Assembly: GCA_030386875.1 (NCBI GenBank)
Contig: CM059570.1
Location: 29,140,192-29,204,191 of the forward strand
Direction of reading: 5' to 3'
Source of the DNA: Morinoia aosen
Lineage: Eukaryota; Arthropoda; Malacostraca; Amphipoda; Talitridae
Length of the DNA: 64,000 bases
In this document: in pieces, positions 9,106 to 40,163 of the stretch
Numbering within the stretch: position 1 is the stretch's first letter
Layout: each line of letters begins with the position of its first letter
The notes under the pieces: generated by a model
Database searches by the model: none
Seen by the model: the letters and a program-made list of their open reading frames with translations, nothing else
What the model was told of the DNA's origin: nothing
Program-made: the position numbers and the translations under genes

Positions 9106-9482
9106 TGTTGTGACTCGCACCGCCGCAAAGCACGCTCACAACACGAAAGCCTACTGATCGTAATTCGTGGTAGCACCTGCGGTTATCGAGGACGCTACAC
9201 CAGTGCTACGTTGTCCACTGTTGTCAGCACAAGGAACAGAAAGTTGGGTGGGTTCACAATGTTTATGCCGAACACGTAAATACACGAACACATGAAGTTC
9301 CTCTACTCGGAGTTCCCCTCCGGTGACAAATCACCATTACACCATCTACACAAAACCGATGACTTGGGGCACAGCTATTCACAAATTAATATATATAATT
9401 TAATGTCTTTCATTTATATGGCCTGAGAGCTGCACGAAAGCAACATGGTTAGGAAAAATGCTTAAACACGGCGATCACAGCA
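9106..9482 (-). repeat. 5' LTR of the gypsy element
   Basis: 377 bp, matching the left LTR but carrying an extra 31-bp AT-rich segment (about 9386-9418, containing TTAATATATATAA). It is followed on the plus strand by the target duplicate ATGT. Its orientation next to the primer site and gag makes it the 5' LTR. Confidence 0.93.
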
Positions 9483-9835
9483 ATGTAACCCTGGGCCTTA
9501 GCTTTCAAGGTGCCGGCTGTGGTCGTGTTTGATTGTGGCAAGTATCTGTTAAGTTTTGGTTTAACGTGAACTGTGTTTGTGCTTTTCAAGGTGGGTACTG
9601 TGGTAGTAACAGATTGTGAAAAGTATCTGTAAGGTTTTGTTTTCACATGAACATTCTTGCTTTTCAAAGCAAGTGCTGTGGCAGTGTTTGATTTTGGGAA
9701 GTTTCTGACAGGATTTTTTTATGTAAACAGCGACCTTGCCTTTCGGGGTAGATGCTCTGCCAGAAGTGTGTGATTTTGTGCAGTTTCTGAAAGTTTCTCT
9801 TATTAACGCAGACTTGGATCTTAGGTTTGAATTCA
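9483..9835. repeat. Degenerate ~80-90 bp minisatellite, right part
   Basis: About four units share CTTTCAAGGTGGGTACTG, a GTGTTTGATT-like block and AAGTATCTGTAAGGTTTTG. The array continues in 1-112 and was interrupted by the gypsy insertion. It lies in an intron of the LST2-like gene. Confidence 0.7.
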
Positions 9836-9864
9836 TCTATCTCTGAAGGTCTTTATAAATTAGC

Positions 9865-10035
9865 TGTAACCAAAATGTTAATGAAATAATTATAAAAACC
9901 AAAATGTAACAATTGTAACACTATGATGTTGCTAAGATTGATGCAATTACAATAAACTGGCTAAAACTAAAAAATTGATGGAATAATTACAAAAGGAACA
10001 ATCTATCACTTGTAACACTATGAGCCGCACCACAG
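9865..10035. repeat. ~97-bp tandem duplication next to the first visible acceptor
   Basis: The block ending TTGTAACACTATGA occurs at 9913 and again at 10010, with similar AATAATTA-containing sequence before each. The second copy runs into the acceptor CACCACAG before the exon at 10036. Confidence 0.65.
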
Positions 10036-29235
<19,200 letters not shown>

Positions 29236-29975
29236 CCGCGCCTCCTGCACTCGCCTCCTGCAACGCCGCGATCACCACCTGCAACGCCACATTCTCCTCC
29301 TGCAACGCCACATTCTCCTCCTGCAACGCCACATTCTCCTCCTGCAACGCCACATTCTCCTCCTGCAACGCCACATTCTCCTCCTGCAACGCCCCCGTCG
29401 CTTCCTGCAACGCCGCGATCACCTCCTGCAACGCCACATTCTCCTCCTGCAACGCCACATTCTCCTCCTGCAACGCCCCCGTCGCTTCCTGCAACGCCGC
29501 GATCACCTCCTGCAACGCCGCGATCACCTCCTGCAACGCCGCGATCACCTCCTGCAACGCCGCGATCACCTCCTGCAACGCCGCGATCACCTCCTGCAAC
29601 GCCGCGATCACCTCCTGCAACGCCACATTCTCCTCCTGCAACGCCACATTCTCCTCCTGCAACGCCACATTCTCCTCCTGCAACGCCACATTCTCCTCCT
29701 GCAACGCCTCGATCCCCTCCTGCAACGCCTCGATCCCCTCCTGCAACGCCTCGATCCCCTCCTGCAACGCCTCGATCCCCTCCTGCAACGCCTCGATCCC
29801 CTCCTGCAACGCCTCGATCCCCTCCTGCAACGCCTCGATCCCCTCCTGCAACACCTCGGTCCCCTCCTGCAACACCTCGGTCCCCTCCTGCAACACCTCG
29901 ATCCCCTCCTGCAGCACCTCGATCCCCTCCTGCAACGCCTCGATCCCCTCCTGCAACGCCGCGATCGTCACCTAC
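29236..29975. repeat. 21-bp minisatellite starting at the LST2 stop codon
   Basis: About 35 units of CTCCTGCAACGCC plus an 8-bp variable part (GCGATCAC, ACATTCTC, CCCGTCGC, TCGATCCC). Unit types occur in blocks. It is presumably 3' UTR. Because 21 is a multiple of three and no stop occurs, both strands show open frames with seven-residue repeats. Confidence 0.92.
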
Positions 29976-30099
29976 GTGGTCAGGGTGACTGCGTGCACCA
30001 CGATGCAGCCACCTGCAACTTCCTGCATGCTGCTGAGCATCTCTGTGCCTCTGCTGCTTGTTGTCTGTCTCTTTCATGCTTGCCTGCCTCATCCATGTC

Positions 30100-30565
30100 C
30101 CTCCTGCTTCATGCTTTCCCTCCTGCTTCATGCTTTCCCTCCTGCCTCATGCTTTCCCTCCTGCCTCATGCTTTCCCTCCTGCCTCATGCTTTCCCTCCT
30201 GCCTCATGCTTTCCCTCCTGCCTCATGCTTTCCCTCCTGCCTCATGCTTTCCCTCCTGCCTCATGCTTTCCCTCCTGCCTCATGCTTTCCCTCCTGCCTC
30301 ATGCTTTCCCTCCTGCCTCATGCTTTCCCTCCTGCCTCATGCTTTCCCTCCTGCCTCATGCTTCCCTCCTGCCTCATGCTTTCCCTCCTGCCTCATGCTT
30401 TCCCTCCTGCCTCATGCTTTCCCTCCTGCCTCATGCTTTCCCTCCTGCCTCATGCTTTCCCTCCTGCCTCATGCTTTCCCTCCTGCCTCATGCTTTCCCT
30501 CCTGCCTCATGCTTTCCTTCCTGCCTCATGCTTTCCTTCCTGCCTCATGCTTTCCTTCCTGCCTC
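30100..30565. repeat. 19-bp minisatellite
   Basis: About 24 units of CCTCATGCTTTCCCTCCTG, with one 1-bp deletion near 30362 and drift to CTTTCCTTCC at the right end. Pyrimidine-rich on the plus strand. Confidence 0.92.
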
Positions 30566-31360
30566 CTACTTTTCCTATCTGCCTCCAACTTTTCCTCCTG
30601 CTTTCCATCCTCCTTCATGCTTTCTTCCTATCCCTCCTTTCTCCTGCATCCCTTCCTTCTGTCACCCATTCTCCTACCCTCGCGACATGCAGCGTTCTAC
30701 ATTTACAGTATCCCGCCTCTAAAAAAATGATTTTCATCCTGCATAGCAGATGACTGATTTGGATAACCGCAGCGAACACATAGCCTGTCGTGACGACCAT
30801 TCGGTCGTCTCTCATAGAAGCAGTGAAGCTTGACGGTCTGTTTGGTGTATCGAGCAACTGACAGTAATATTTCTTCAAAGTTGTCTGCGCACACCTGCAT
30901 AAAGTGTGCGCTGAGTAAAATTTCTTTAATGTTGTCTACGCACACGTGTGTTTCTGTGTGTCTACACGCACATGTGTTCTTCTGTGTTTATACGCACACG
31001 TACATTTTTTTCAGCGTAAGAAATAATGGGATGACACACCGTATATATTCGTGTTGATGTTAATTGTTCAATGAATGTACAGCAGAACAATGTATACCGA
31101 ATATATATATAAATATATATATATATGCACAGGGAAAACATGTATACAGGGGATGCAGTTACAGTCTAGATGTTATGAGCGTTTCTTCAATACCTTGTTG
31201 TTCTGCTGAATATCAGCGCATAGCGTTAAGACTTGACTCCAATGTGCTGTTGTTTGTTGTCACCGAGATTGTGCCCCGGTCCAAGTTGGGTGTCAATTTC
31301 ATACGTTTGCTTTGTGTTGCTCATCTTCGTCTGTAGTAAATACGGGGTGAAGTCTTGGTG
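30566..31360. other. Unique sequence with a small hairpin and short duplication
   Basis: A perfect 7-bp stem GACGACC/GGTCGTC with ATTC loop lies near 30794-30811. TTTCTT-AAAGTTGTCTGCGCACAC recurs about 55 bp later. CA-rich repeats follow. No gene recognised; it could be LST2 3' UTR. Confidence 0.5.
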
Positions 31361-34300
31361 GACTTGGAAGGGAAGCCTGGAGGACTTGAAGGACTTGACG
31401 GGAAGCCTTGAAGGACTTGAAGGAAAGCCTTGAGGGACTTGACGGGAAGCCTTGAGGGACTTGACGGGAAGCCTTGAGGGACTTGACGGGAAGCCTTGAG
31501 GGACTTGAAGGAAAGCCTTGAGGGACTTGACGGGAAGCCTTGAAGGACTTGACGGGAAGTCTTGAGGGACTTGACGGGAAGCCTTGAGGGACTTGACGGG
31601 AAGCCTTGAGGGACTTGACGGGAAGCCTTGAGGGACTTGACGGGAAGCCTTGAGGGACTTGACGGGAAGCCTTGAGGGACTTGACGGGAAGCCTTGAGGG
31701 ACTTGACGGGAAGCCTTGAAGGACTTGAAGGAAAGCCTTGAGGGACTTGACGGGAAGCCTTGAGGGACTTGACGGGAAGCCTTGAGGGACTTGACGGGAA
31801 GCCTTGAGGGACTTGAAGGAAAGCCTTGAGGGACTTGACGGGAAGCCTTGAGGGACTTGACGGGAAGCCTTGAGGGACTTGACGGGAAGCCTTGAGGGAC
31901 TTGACGGGAAGCCTTGAGGGACTTGACGGGAAGCCTTGAAGGACTTGACGGGAAGCCTTGAGGGACTTGACGGGAAGCCTTGAGGGACTTGAAGGAAAGC
32001 CTTGAGGGACTTGACGGGAAGCCTTGAGGGACTTGACGGGAAGCCTTGAAGGACTTGACGGGAAGCCTTGAGGGACTTGACGGGAAGCCTTGAGGGACTT
32101 GACGGGAAGCCTTGAGGGACTTGACGGGAAGCCTTGAGGGACTTGACGGGAAGCCTTGAGGGACTTGAAGGAAAGCCTTGAGGGACTTGACGGGAAGCCT
32201 TGAGGGACTTGACGGGAAGCCTTGAGGGACTTGACGGGAAGCCTTGAGGGACTTGACGGGAAGCCTTGAAGGACTTGACGGGAAGCCTTGAGGGACTTGA
32301 CGGGAAGCCTTGAGGGACTTGAAGGAAAGCCTTGAGGGACTTGACGGGAAGCCTTGAGGGACTTGAAGGAAAGCCTTGAGGGACTTGACGGGAAGCCTTG
32401 AGGGACTTGACGGGAAGCCTTGAGGGACTTGACGGGAAGCCTTGAGGGACTTGACGGGAAGCCTTGAGGGACTTGAAGGAAAGCCTTGAGGGACTTGACG
32501 GGAAGCCTTGAGGGACTTGAAGGAAAGCCTTGAGGGACTTGACGGGAAGCCTTGAGGGACTTGACGGGAAGCCTTGAGGGACTTGAAGGAAAGCCTTGAG
32601 GGACTTGACGGGAAGCCTTGAGGGACTTGACGGGAAGCCTTGAGGGACTTGAAGGAAAGCCTTGAGGGACTTGACGGGAAGCCTTGAGGGACTTGAAGGA
32701 AAGCCTTGAGGGACTTGACGGGAAGCCTTGAGGGACTTGAAGGAAAGCCTTGAGGGACTTGACGGGAAGCCTTGAGGGACTTGAAGGAAAGCCTTGAGGG
32801 ACTTGACGGGAAGCCTTGAGGGACTTGAAGGAAAGCCTTGAGGGACTTGACGGGAAGCCTTGAGGGACTTGAAGGAAAGCCTTGAGGGACTTGACGGGAA
32901 GCCTTGAGGGACTTGACGGGAAGCCTTGAGGGACTTGACGGGAAGCCTTGAGGGACTTGACGGGAAGCCTTGAGGGACTTGACGGGAAGCCTTGAGGGAC
33001 TTGACGGGAAGCCTTGAGGGACTTGACGGGAAGCCTTGAGGGACTTGACGGGAAGCCTTGAGGGACTTGACGGGAAGCCTTGAGGGACTTGACGGGAAGC
33101 CTTGAGGGACTTGACGGGAAGCCTTGAGGGACTTGACGGGAAGCCTTGAGGGACTTGAAGGAAAGCCTTGAGGGACTTGACGGGAAGCCTTGAGGGACTT
33201 GAAGGAAAGCCTTGAGGGACTTGACGGGAAGCCTTGAGGGACTTGAAGGAAAGCCTTGAGGGACTTGACGGGAAGCCTTGAGGGACTTGACGGGAAGCCT
33301 TGAGGGACTTGAAGGAAAGCCTTGAGGGACTTGACGGGAAGCCTTGAGGGACTTGACGGGAAGCCTTGAGGGACTTGAAGGAAAGCCTTGAGGGACTTGA
33401 CGGGAAGCCTTGAGGGACTTGACGGGAAGCCTTGAGGGACTTGAAGGAAAGCCTTGAGGGACTTGACGGGAAGCCTTGAGGGACTTGAAGGAAAGCCTTG
33501 AGGGACTTGAAGGAAAGCCTTGAGGGACTTGACGGGAAGCCTTGAGGGACTTGACGGGAAGCCTTGAGGGACTTGAAGGAAAGCCTTGAGGGACTTGACG
33601 GGAAGCCTTGAGGGACTTGAAGGAAAGCCTTGAGGGACTTGACGGGAAGCCTTGAGGGACTTGAAGGAAAGCCTTGAGGGACTTGAAGGAAAGCCTTGAG
33701 GGACTTGACGGGAAGCCTTGAGGGACTTGACGGGAAGCCTTGAGGGACTTGAAGGAAAGCCTTGAGGGACTTGACGGGAAGCCTTGAGGGACTTGAAGGA
33801 AAGCCTTGAGGGACTTGACGGGAAGCCTTGAGGGACTTGACGGGAAGCCTTGAGGGACTTGACGGGAAGCCTTGAGGGACTTGAAGGAAAGCCTTGAGGG
33901 ACTTGAAGGAAAGCCTTGAGGGACTTGACGGGAAGCCTTGAGGGACTTGACGGGAAGCCTTGAGGGACTTGAAGGAAAGCCTTGAGGGACTTGACGGGAA
34001 GCCTTGAGGGACTTGAAGGAAAGCCTTGAGGGACTTGACGGGAAGCCTTGAGGGACTTGAAGGAAAGCCTTGAGGGACTTGACGGGAAGCCTTGAGGGAC
34101 TTGACGGGAAGCCTTGAGGGACTTGAAGGAAAGCCTTGAGGGACTTGACGGGAAGCCTTGAGGGACTTGACGGGAAGCCTTGAGGGACTTGACGGGAAGC
34201 CTTGAGGGACTTGACGGGAAGCCTTGAGGGACTTGACGGGAAGCCTTGAGGGACTTGAAGGAAAGCCTTGAGGGACTTGACGGGAAGCCTTGAGGGACTT

Positions 34301-35872
34301 GACGGGAAGCCTTGAGGGACTTGAAGGAAAGCCTTGAGGGACTTGACGGGAAGCCTTGAGGGACTTGAAGGAAAGCCTTGAGGGACTTGACGGGAAGCCT
34401 TGAGGGACTTGACGGGAAGCCTTGAGGGACTTGAAGGAAAGCCTTGAGGGACTTGACGGGAAGCCTTGAGGGACTTGACGGGAAGCCTTGAGGGACTTGA
34501 AGGAAAGCCTTGAGGGACTTGACGGGAAGCCTTGAGGGACTTGACGGGAAGCCTTGAGGGACTTGACGGGAAGCCTTGAGGGACTTGACGGGAAGCCTTG
34601 AGGGACTTGACGGGAAGCCTTGAGGGACTTGAAGGAAAGCCTTGAGGGACTTGACGGGAAGCCTTGAGGGACTTGACGGGAAGCCTTGAGGGACTTGAAG
34701 GAAAGCCTTGAGGGACTTGACGGGAAGCCTTGAGGGACTTGAAGGAAAGCCTTGAGGGACTTGAAGGAAAGCCTTGAGGGACTTGACGGGAAGCCTTGAG
34801 GGACTTGACGGGAAGCCTTGAGGGACTTGAAGGAAAGCCTTGAGGGACTTGACGGGAAGCCTTGAGGGACTTGAAGGAAAGCCTTGAGGGACTTGAAGGA
34901 AAGCCTTGAGGGACTTGACGGGAAGCCTTGAGGGACTTGAAGGAAAGCCTTGAGGGACTTGACGGGAAGCCTTGAGGGACTTGACGGGAAGCCTTGAGGG
35001 ACTTGACGGGAAGCCTTGAGGGACTTGACGGGAAGCCTTGAGGGACTTGAAGGAAAGCCTTGAGGGACTTGACGGGAAGCCTTGAGGGACTTGACGGGAA
35101 GCCTTGAAGGACTTGACGGGAAGCCTTGAGGGACTTGACGGGAAGCCTTGAGGGACTTGACGGGAAGCCTTGAGGGACTTGACGGGAAGCCTTGAGGGAC
35201 TTGACGGGAAGCCTTGAGGGACTTGACGGGAAGCCTTGAGGGACTTGACGGGAAGCCTTGAAGGACTTGACGGGAAGCCTTGAGGGACTTGACGGGAAGC
35301 CTTGAGGGACTTGACGGGAAGCCTTGAAGGACTTGACGGGAAGCCTTGAGGGACTTGACGGGAAGCCTTGAGGGACTTGACGGGAAGCCTTGAAGGACTT
35401 GACGGGAAGCCTTGAGGGACTTGACGGGAAGCCTTGAGGGACTTGACGGGAAGCCTTGAGGGACTTGACGGGAAGCCTTGAGGGACTTGACGGGAAGCCT
35501 TGAGGGACTTGACGGGAAGCCTTGAGGGACTTGACGGGAAGCCTTGAGGGACTTGACGGGAAGCCTTGAGGGACTTGACGGGAAGCCTTGAGGGACTTGA
35601 CGGGAAGCCTTGAGGGACTTGACGGGAAGCCTTGAGGGACTTGACGGGAAGCCTTGAGGGACTTGACGGGAAGCCTTGAGGGACTTGACGGGAAGCCTTG
35701 AGGGACTTGACGGGAAGCCTTGAGGGACTTGACGGGAAGCCTTGAGGGACTTGACGGGAAGCCTTGAAGGACTTGACGGGAAGCCTTGAGGGACTTGACG
35801 GGAAGCCTTGAAGGACTTGACGGGAAGCCTTGAGGGACTTGACGGGAAGTCTTGAAAGACTTGAAGGACTGA
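31361..35872. repeat. 4.5-kb minisatellite of a 22-bp unit (~205 copies)
   Basis: Unit CCTTGAGGGACTTGA plus CGGGAAG (type A) or AGGAAAG (type B), and a rarer CCTTGAAGG variant. No indels were noticed over most of its length. Types A and B are interspersed from about 31.4 to 35.0 kb, and only type A occurs in the last ~800 bp. The minus strand has no stop in any frame, giving a spurious 1520-codon open frame. Confidence 0.97.
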
Positions 35873-36780
35873 AAGAGAAGCATTAAGAGAAATTGGGATA
35901 GGGCTGTGAAGGATTCACATGGAAGTCATTGAGAGAGTTGGTGTGGAGTCTTTCGAGGAGTAGAGATGAGGATAGAAGCAATTCTGTGCAATTTGAGTTA
36001 AGGAGGAGGAAGTTCTATGAAAATTTGATTGTTTGAAGAGTTCTGAGCTGATTTGGGTGTTTGTTTTGTGAAGAGCTGACGTGATTTAGATGTTTTTAAG
36101 GTAATTTAGATGTTATGAGGACGAAGAATTTTAGGGAAATTGAGGTGTTATGGAGAGGTGGACAAATTTGGGGAGAAACTTGTAATTTTGAGTTGTAATT
36201 ATGACCATGATGCTCATATAATTTTGATGTTTCTAATAATATTGATGGTTATCTTGTGTAATTATTTAGAAGAGTCTGATACGAATTAAATTATGTGACC
36301 TTCGGTGCGATATAGTTTGAGTAACTGAAGCGCTAGCAAACCCATGTTACTACTACTACTGGACAGGTGGAGTAGTTTCCTTGTTTTTTTGAAGAGGTGA
36401 AGAATTTTGAAACGATGAAATGTTTTGAAAGTGAAAATTTTGAGTAGGGGAAGAATTTTGAAAAGATATGGGTAGTTTGATTGAGAAGTTGTGGGGAGGT
36501 TTGCGTGATTTGGGAAAGGATGAAGGGAGAGTTCTACTGCAACTAGATTCTTTATTTTGGTGTACATAAGCGTGTTTCATTATGAACAAATTAATATACA
36601 GTATATCTGCTTAGTTAATTTTGAATTCTGTTTTAGACGATGAAGTTTTATTTTAATTAGTTCTCGAGATATGTGGCTCTTCCCTTGAGTTGAAATACTA
36701 CTTTGGTGTTCCCCCTATAGGGGTCTTTATATCCCCGCTTCGAGAACATAGCGGGGTACACAAATGTGTTAATTTGACTA
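35873..36780. other. AT-rich intergenic or 3' sequence
   Basis: No gene seen. 36326-36360 carries the same GAAGCGCTAGCAAACCCATG plus TAC-repeat found at 23211. A CCCCTATAGGGG palindrome lies near 36712. Confidence 0.5.
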
Positions 36781-36784
36781 TGGA

Positions 36785-37145
36785 TACGAGATCACCTCGA
36801 AAATTTAGCGGGAAGACCATAGTGGTATTTCTAACTTAGGTCTCAAGGTTATTACCTCGAGAACTTTGCGGGAAAGCGTTTTGTCAACTATAGTCTCGAG
36901 GTTATCACCTCGGTTGTTTCTAACTGTTCCCTTAAGAACCTAAATTATTACCTCGAGAACCTAAATTATTACCTCGAGAACCTAGGTTATTACTTCGAGA
37001 ATCTAGGTTATTACCTCGATAATCTAGGTTATCACCTCAAAAACCTAAGTTATTACCTCAAGAACCCAGCGGAGAAGCGTTATTTAAATAAGAGTCTCGA
37101 GTTTCACCTCTGTTATTTTTAACTAAGGTCTCGAAGTTACTACCT
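36785..37145. repeat. Degenerate ~22-bp minisatellite
   Basis: Units of TTACCTCGAGAACCTA with AATTA or GGTTA, best preserved at 36935-37060. Confidence 0.75.
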
Positions 37146-37162
37146 CACTGCGTGTGTTGTAG

Positions 37163-37252
37163 GTCATCCCAGCCAGCTCAGTGCCGCCTGCTGCAGTGCG
37201 TGAAGCTCTGGACTGTGTGCATTTTACTCTTAGGTTACGGGGTACCTACTGA
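37163..37252 (+). CDS. Possible alternative terminal exon
   Basis: A good acceptor (CTGCGTGTGTTGTAG) is followed by a GC-richer 29-codon open frame in phase 0, VIPASSVPPAAVREALDCVH and nine further residues, then TGA. It could be an alternative LST2 3' exon or the end of an unrecognised transcript. Only the splice site and composition support it. Confidence 0.25.
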   Translation, partial: VIPASSVPPAAVREALDCVHFTLRLRGTY

Positions 37253-37860
37253 GCTGGGGTTGTTATTGGGTAAATTTTTGCCCTAATTTAAAATTTGGTG
37301 CTTCTCTGGGTGAAATTAAAAATTTGGATTTTTTTTCTGCTCGAAATTAAAAACTTGGGATTTTTTCTGGGCCAAATTAAAATTACTTTTTTCAAAGCGA
37401 TATTTCCGAAATTTGACTTTTTATTCAAGATTTAACTATTTGTTCTTTCTCTATTCTAAATGTTCAGATTTAGTTATTTTTTGGTGTAAATTAAACTTCC
37501 GTTTTGCAAGTGAACCATGCCTTTAAATATCACGGAGCACGTATCTGTTAAATTAGCAAAGCACAAAAATCATAATGTGAAAATAGACCAATTTGAGGAA
37601 AGTCACAAAAATCGTGATGTGAAAAGGATCAAATCTCAATTTATGCCCTAAAAAAGGCCATATTGGAAAACTATGACAAAATGACAAATGTAGCTGACCT
37701 GCGATTCACTACACATTCAAGCATGCAACCTGCGTTCCAATTTAATGCCTTCATATTAACGCCTGAGTTAGCTACTTCATTTCTGTACAATGGTCATGTG
37801 GTGCTTTTGTTGATATTCTCTTACCCTAATTATTGTGTCACAAATGTGTGTTGTGTTGCT
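37253..37860. other. AT-rich sequence, nothing recognised
   Basis: Short A/T-rich echoes such as TTAAAATTTGG and AAATTAAAAA recur at 37280-37400, but no gene or clear array is seen. Confidence 0.5.
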
Positions 37861-37864
37861 GAGG

Positions 37865-38140
37865 CTGGGAGGTTGACCAGCTGTGTTGGCTGGGAAATGG
37901 ACCAGCTGCGGTGGCTGGGAAGTGGACCGGCTGCAGTGACTGGAAAGTGGATCAGCTGCAGTGGCTGGGAAGTGGACCAGCTGCGGTAGCTGGGAAGTGG
38001 ACAAGCTGCGGTGGCTGGGAAGTGGACTGGCTGTGGTGGCTGGGAAGTGGACCAGGTGCGGTGGCTGGGAAGTGGACCGGCTGCAGTGACTGGAAAGTGG
38101 ATCAGCTGCAGTGGCTGGGAAGTGGACCAGCAACTATGAC
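37865..38140. repeat. 25-bp minisatellite
   Basis: About eleven units of GCTGGGAAGTGGACC plus AGCTGCGGTG or GGCTGCAGTG. A 75-bp (three-unit) higher periodicity is visible. Confidence 0.85.
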
Positions 38141-38389
38141 GAAGAGTTCAAGCTCGTTGTCCTATTTTCTAAGAAAATCTATTTGATAAGTTGACTCCTG
38201 CCATTTTACCGGACAAATACCGACGAGAGAATGACGCCTTTATTTACGTGTTGTTTTTGTGTGTGGACGGCGTGTGTTGATTTGGGCCTGCCTCGTGTAC
38301 GCCGCGCTCTGCAGAGCTCACCTGCCATCCTGTCTCAAATTCTGTGTTTGATGTGTCTGTGTGGGGACTCCAGTGTGCTTTGTGTACTA

Positions 38390-39310
38390 CACGGTAGTAC
38401 TCGCACTTGTACTGCAGTACAGCAGTTGTACTGCTGCGTAGTACCTGCGCTGCTTCTTGAACTTGTGCGGGCACTATGTAGTACTTGTACTGCAATGTAG
38501 TACTTGTACTGCAATGTAGTACTTGTACTGCTATGTAGTACTTGTACTGCAATGTAGTACTTGTACTGCTATGTAGTACTTGTAATAGCAGTAGTACTTG
38601 TACTGCCTCTTAGTTCTTGAACTGCCAATAGTACATGTACTGCCACGTAGTACTCGTACTGCCTTTTGGTACTTGTACTTGCAATAGTACATGTGCTGCC
38701 ACGTAGTACTAGTACTGCCTTGTGGTGCTTGTACTTGCAATAGTACATGTGCTGCCACGTAGTACTTGTACTTGCAATAGTACATGTGCTGCCACGTAGT
38801 ACTAGTACTGCCTTGTGGAACTTGTACTTGCAATAGTACATGTGCTGCCACGTAGTACTAGTACTGCCTTGTGGTACTTGTACTTGCAATAGTACATGTG
38901 CTGCCACGTAGTACTAGTACTGCCTTGTGGTACTTGTACTTGCAATAGTACATGTGCTGCCACGTAGTACTAGTACTGCCTTTTGGTACTTGTACTTGCA
39001 ATAGTACATGTGCTGCCAAGTAGTACTAGTACTGCCTTGTGGTACTTGTACTTGCGATAGTACATGTGCTGCCACGTAGTACTAGTACTGCCTTGTGGTA
39101 CTTGTACTTGCAATAGTACATGTGCTGCCACGTAGTACTAGTACTGCCTTGTGGTACTTGTACTTGCAATAGTACATGTGCTGCCACGTAGTACTAGTAC
39201 TGCCTTGTGGTACTTGTACTTGCAATAGTACATGTGCTGCCACGTAGTACTAGTACTGCCTTGTGGTACTTGTACTTGCAATAGTACATGTGCTGCCATG
39301 TATTACTCGT
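38390..39310. repeat. GTAC-rich minisatellites (19-bp then 56-bp units)
   Basis: 38470-38590 has a 19-bp unit ATGTAGTACTTGTACTGCA. From about 38640 to 39300 there are about twelve units of 56 bp, each with the palindrome AGTACTAGTACT and with GGTACTTGTACTTGCAATAG. Confidence 0.92.
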
Positions 39311-39844
39311 TCTGCCACGGGATACGCACCCGCACCACAAACCATAATCGTACGCTGAAGTTCGCTGTGCCGGCCGCTGCCGGGCTGTACGTGAAGTGCC
39401 CACCATAAAGAATTCGATCCTCTTATATTCCTAATATAAGTTCGTTGAGTTTGATCGCGTTAATCCCGAGGTTTTGTTGGAACTTTGTCGCTCTAATCAA
39501 GATTTAAGGGATTAATCTTTTTGATTAAGATTCTGAAATTTTGCCTTAACTCCGCATTCTTCCTTGACTTTGTACATACGACTTTTATTATAGCCGCTGT
39601 ACTTATTTTATAGTATGGGTCTCACGGTATCGTTGTTGTTTTTTGTGGTAAATAAAATTGCGCATAAGAAATAAAAATAAAAATAGCTCTGCGATCTTGT
39701 ATTTGTTATCCTTGTATATGTTGTTCTAGGGTTGTGATTGCGTAGAATCAGAGGATCTTTGTTGACTTTTAAATTCTGCAATAGTAATTATATTTTTAAC
39801 GCAAAGGGTGAAGAGTTACGACTAATGAATAACAGCTTCTGGGC
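39311..39844. other. AT-rich sequence, nothing recognised
   Basis: No gene or array seen. An AATAAA-rich stretch at 39650-39685 could hold a polyadenylation signal, but no transcript is supported. Confidence 0.45.
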
Positions 39845-40163
39845 AGAAAATGTGAGGTCCCGAGATGATTGTTGGTAGGTAGGCCTTTTTTGTTGAAATT
39901 TTTTTTGTTTTATTACGGACCTTTTTTTTCTGCTCACTGCTCTCCTGTTTTTCAGTACCCATAACTTCCTTCTTTTAACTTTTTTTGTTTCACAAACTTG
40001 CTTCTTAACTAGCTATTTCTGTGCGAAGATAATCTCGGGAGTGAACGCACCATGTGCGTAGATTCCACATTCTTTGAATTCCATACTAAATGGTGCTTTC
40101 ATCCTTTCTCTCTATCGACCACCTTAGTTGCGGTCATGGAGGTATAAACAAAATAATCTAATC
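39845..40163 (+). mobile_element. SINE-like element, copy D, diverged
   Basis: Shares GAAAATGTGAGGTCCCGAG, GGTAGGTAGGCCTTTTTTGTTG, TACTAAATGGTGC and an AATCTAATCC tail with copies B, C and E. The hairpin head is missing and about 28 bp are inserted near 40025. Confidence 0.75.

Larger units (their letters stand above)
113..9482 (-). mobile_element. Ty3/gypsy-type LTR retrotransposon with OTU and two protease-like domains
   Basis: A complete element read on the minus strand. LTRs at 113-458 and 9106-9482 begin TGTTGTGA and end TCACAACA or TCACAGCA. The flanks share the 4-bp duplication ATGT (109-112 and 9483-9486). A primer site for tRNA-His abuts the right (5') LTR and a polypurine tract abuts the left (3') LTR. 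Domain order is gag with two zinc knuckles, retropepsin-like (DSS), reverse transcriptase, RNase H, OTU-like, retropepsin-like (DTG), integrase, then a third open frame. RT-RNase H-integrase order places it in Ty3/gypsy. A frame change inside RT and about nine LTR-LTR substitutions suggest a non-functional insertion of moderate age. It lies in an intron of the LST2-like gene, antisense to it. Confidence 0.93.

Noticed and set aside
31321-35883. 1520-codon minus-strand frame with a 22-residue repeat
   Set aside because: A trivial result of a 22-bp unit lacking minus-strand stops. No start context, no domain and no flanking gene structure.
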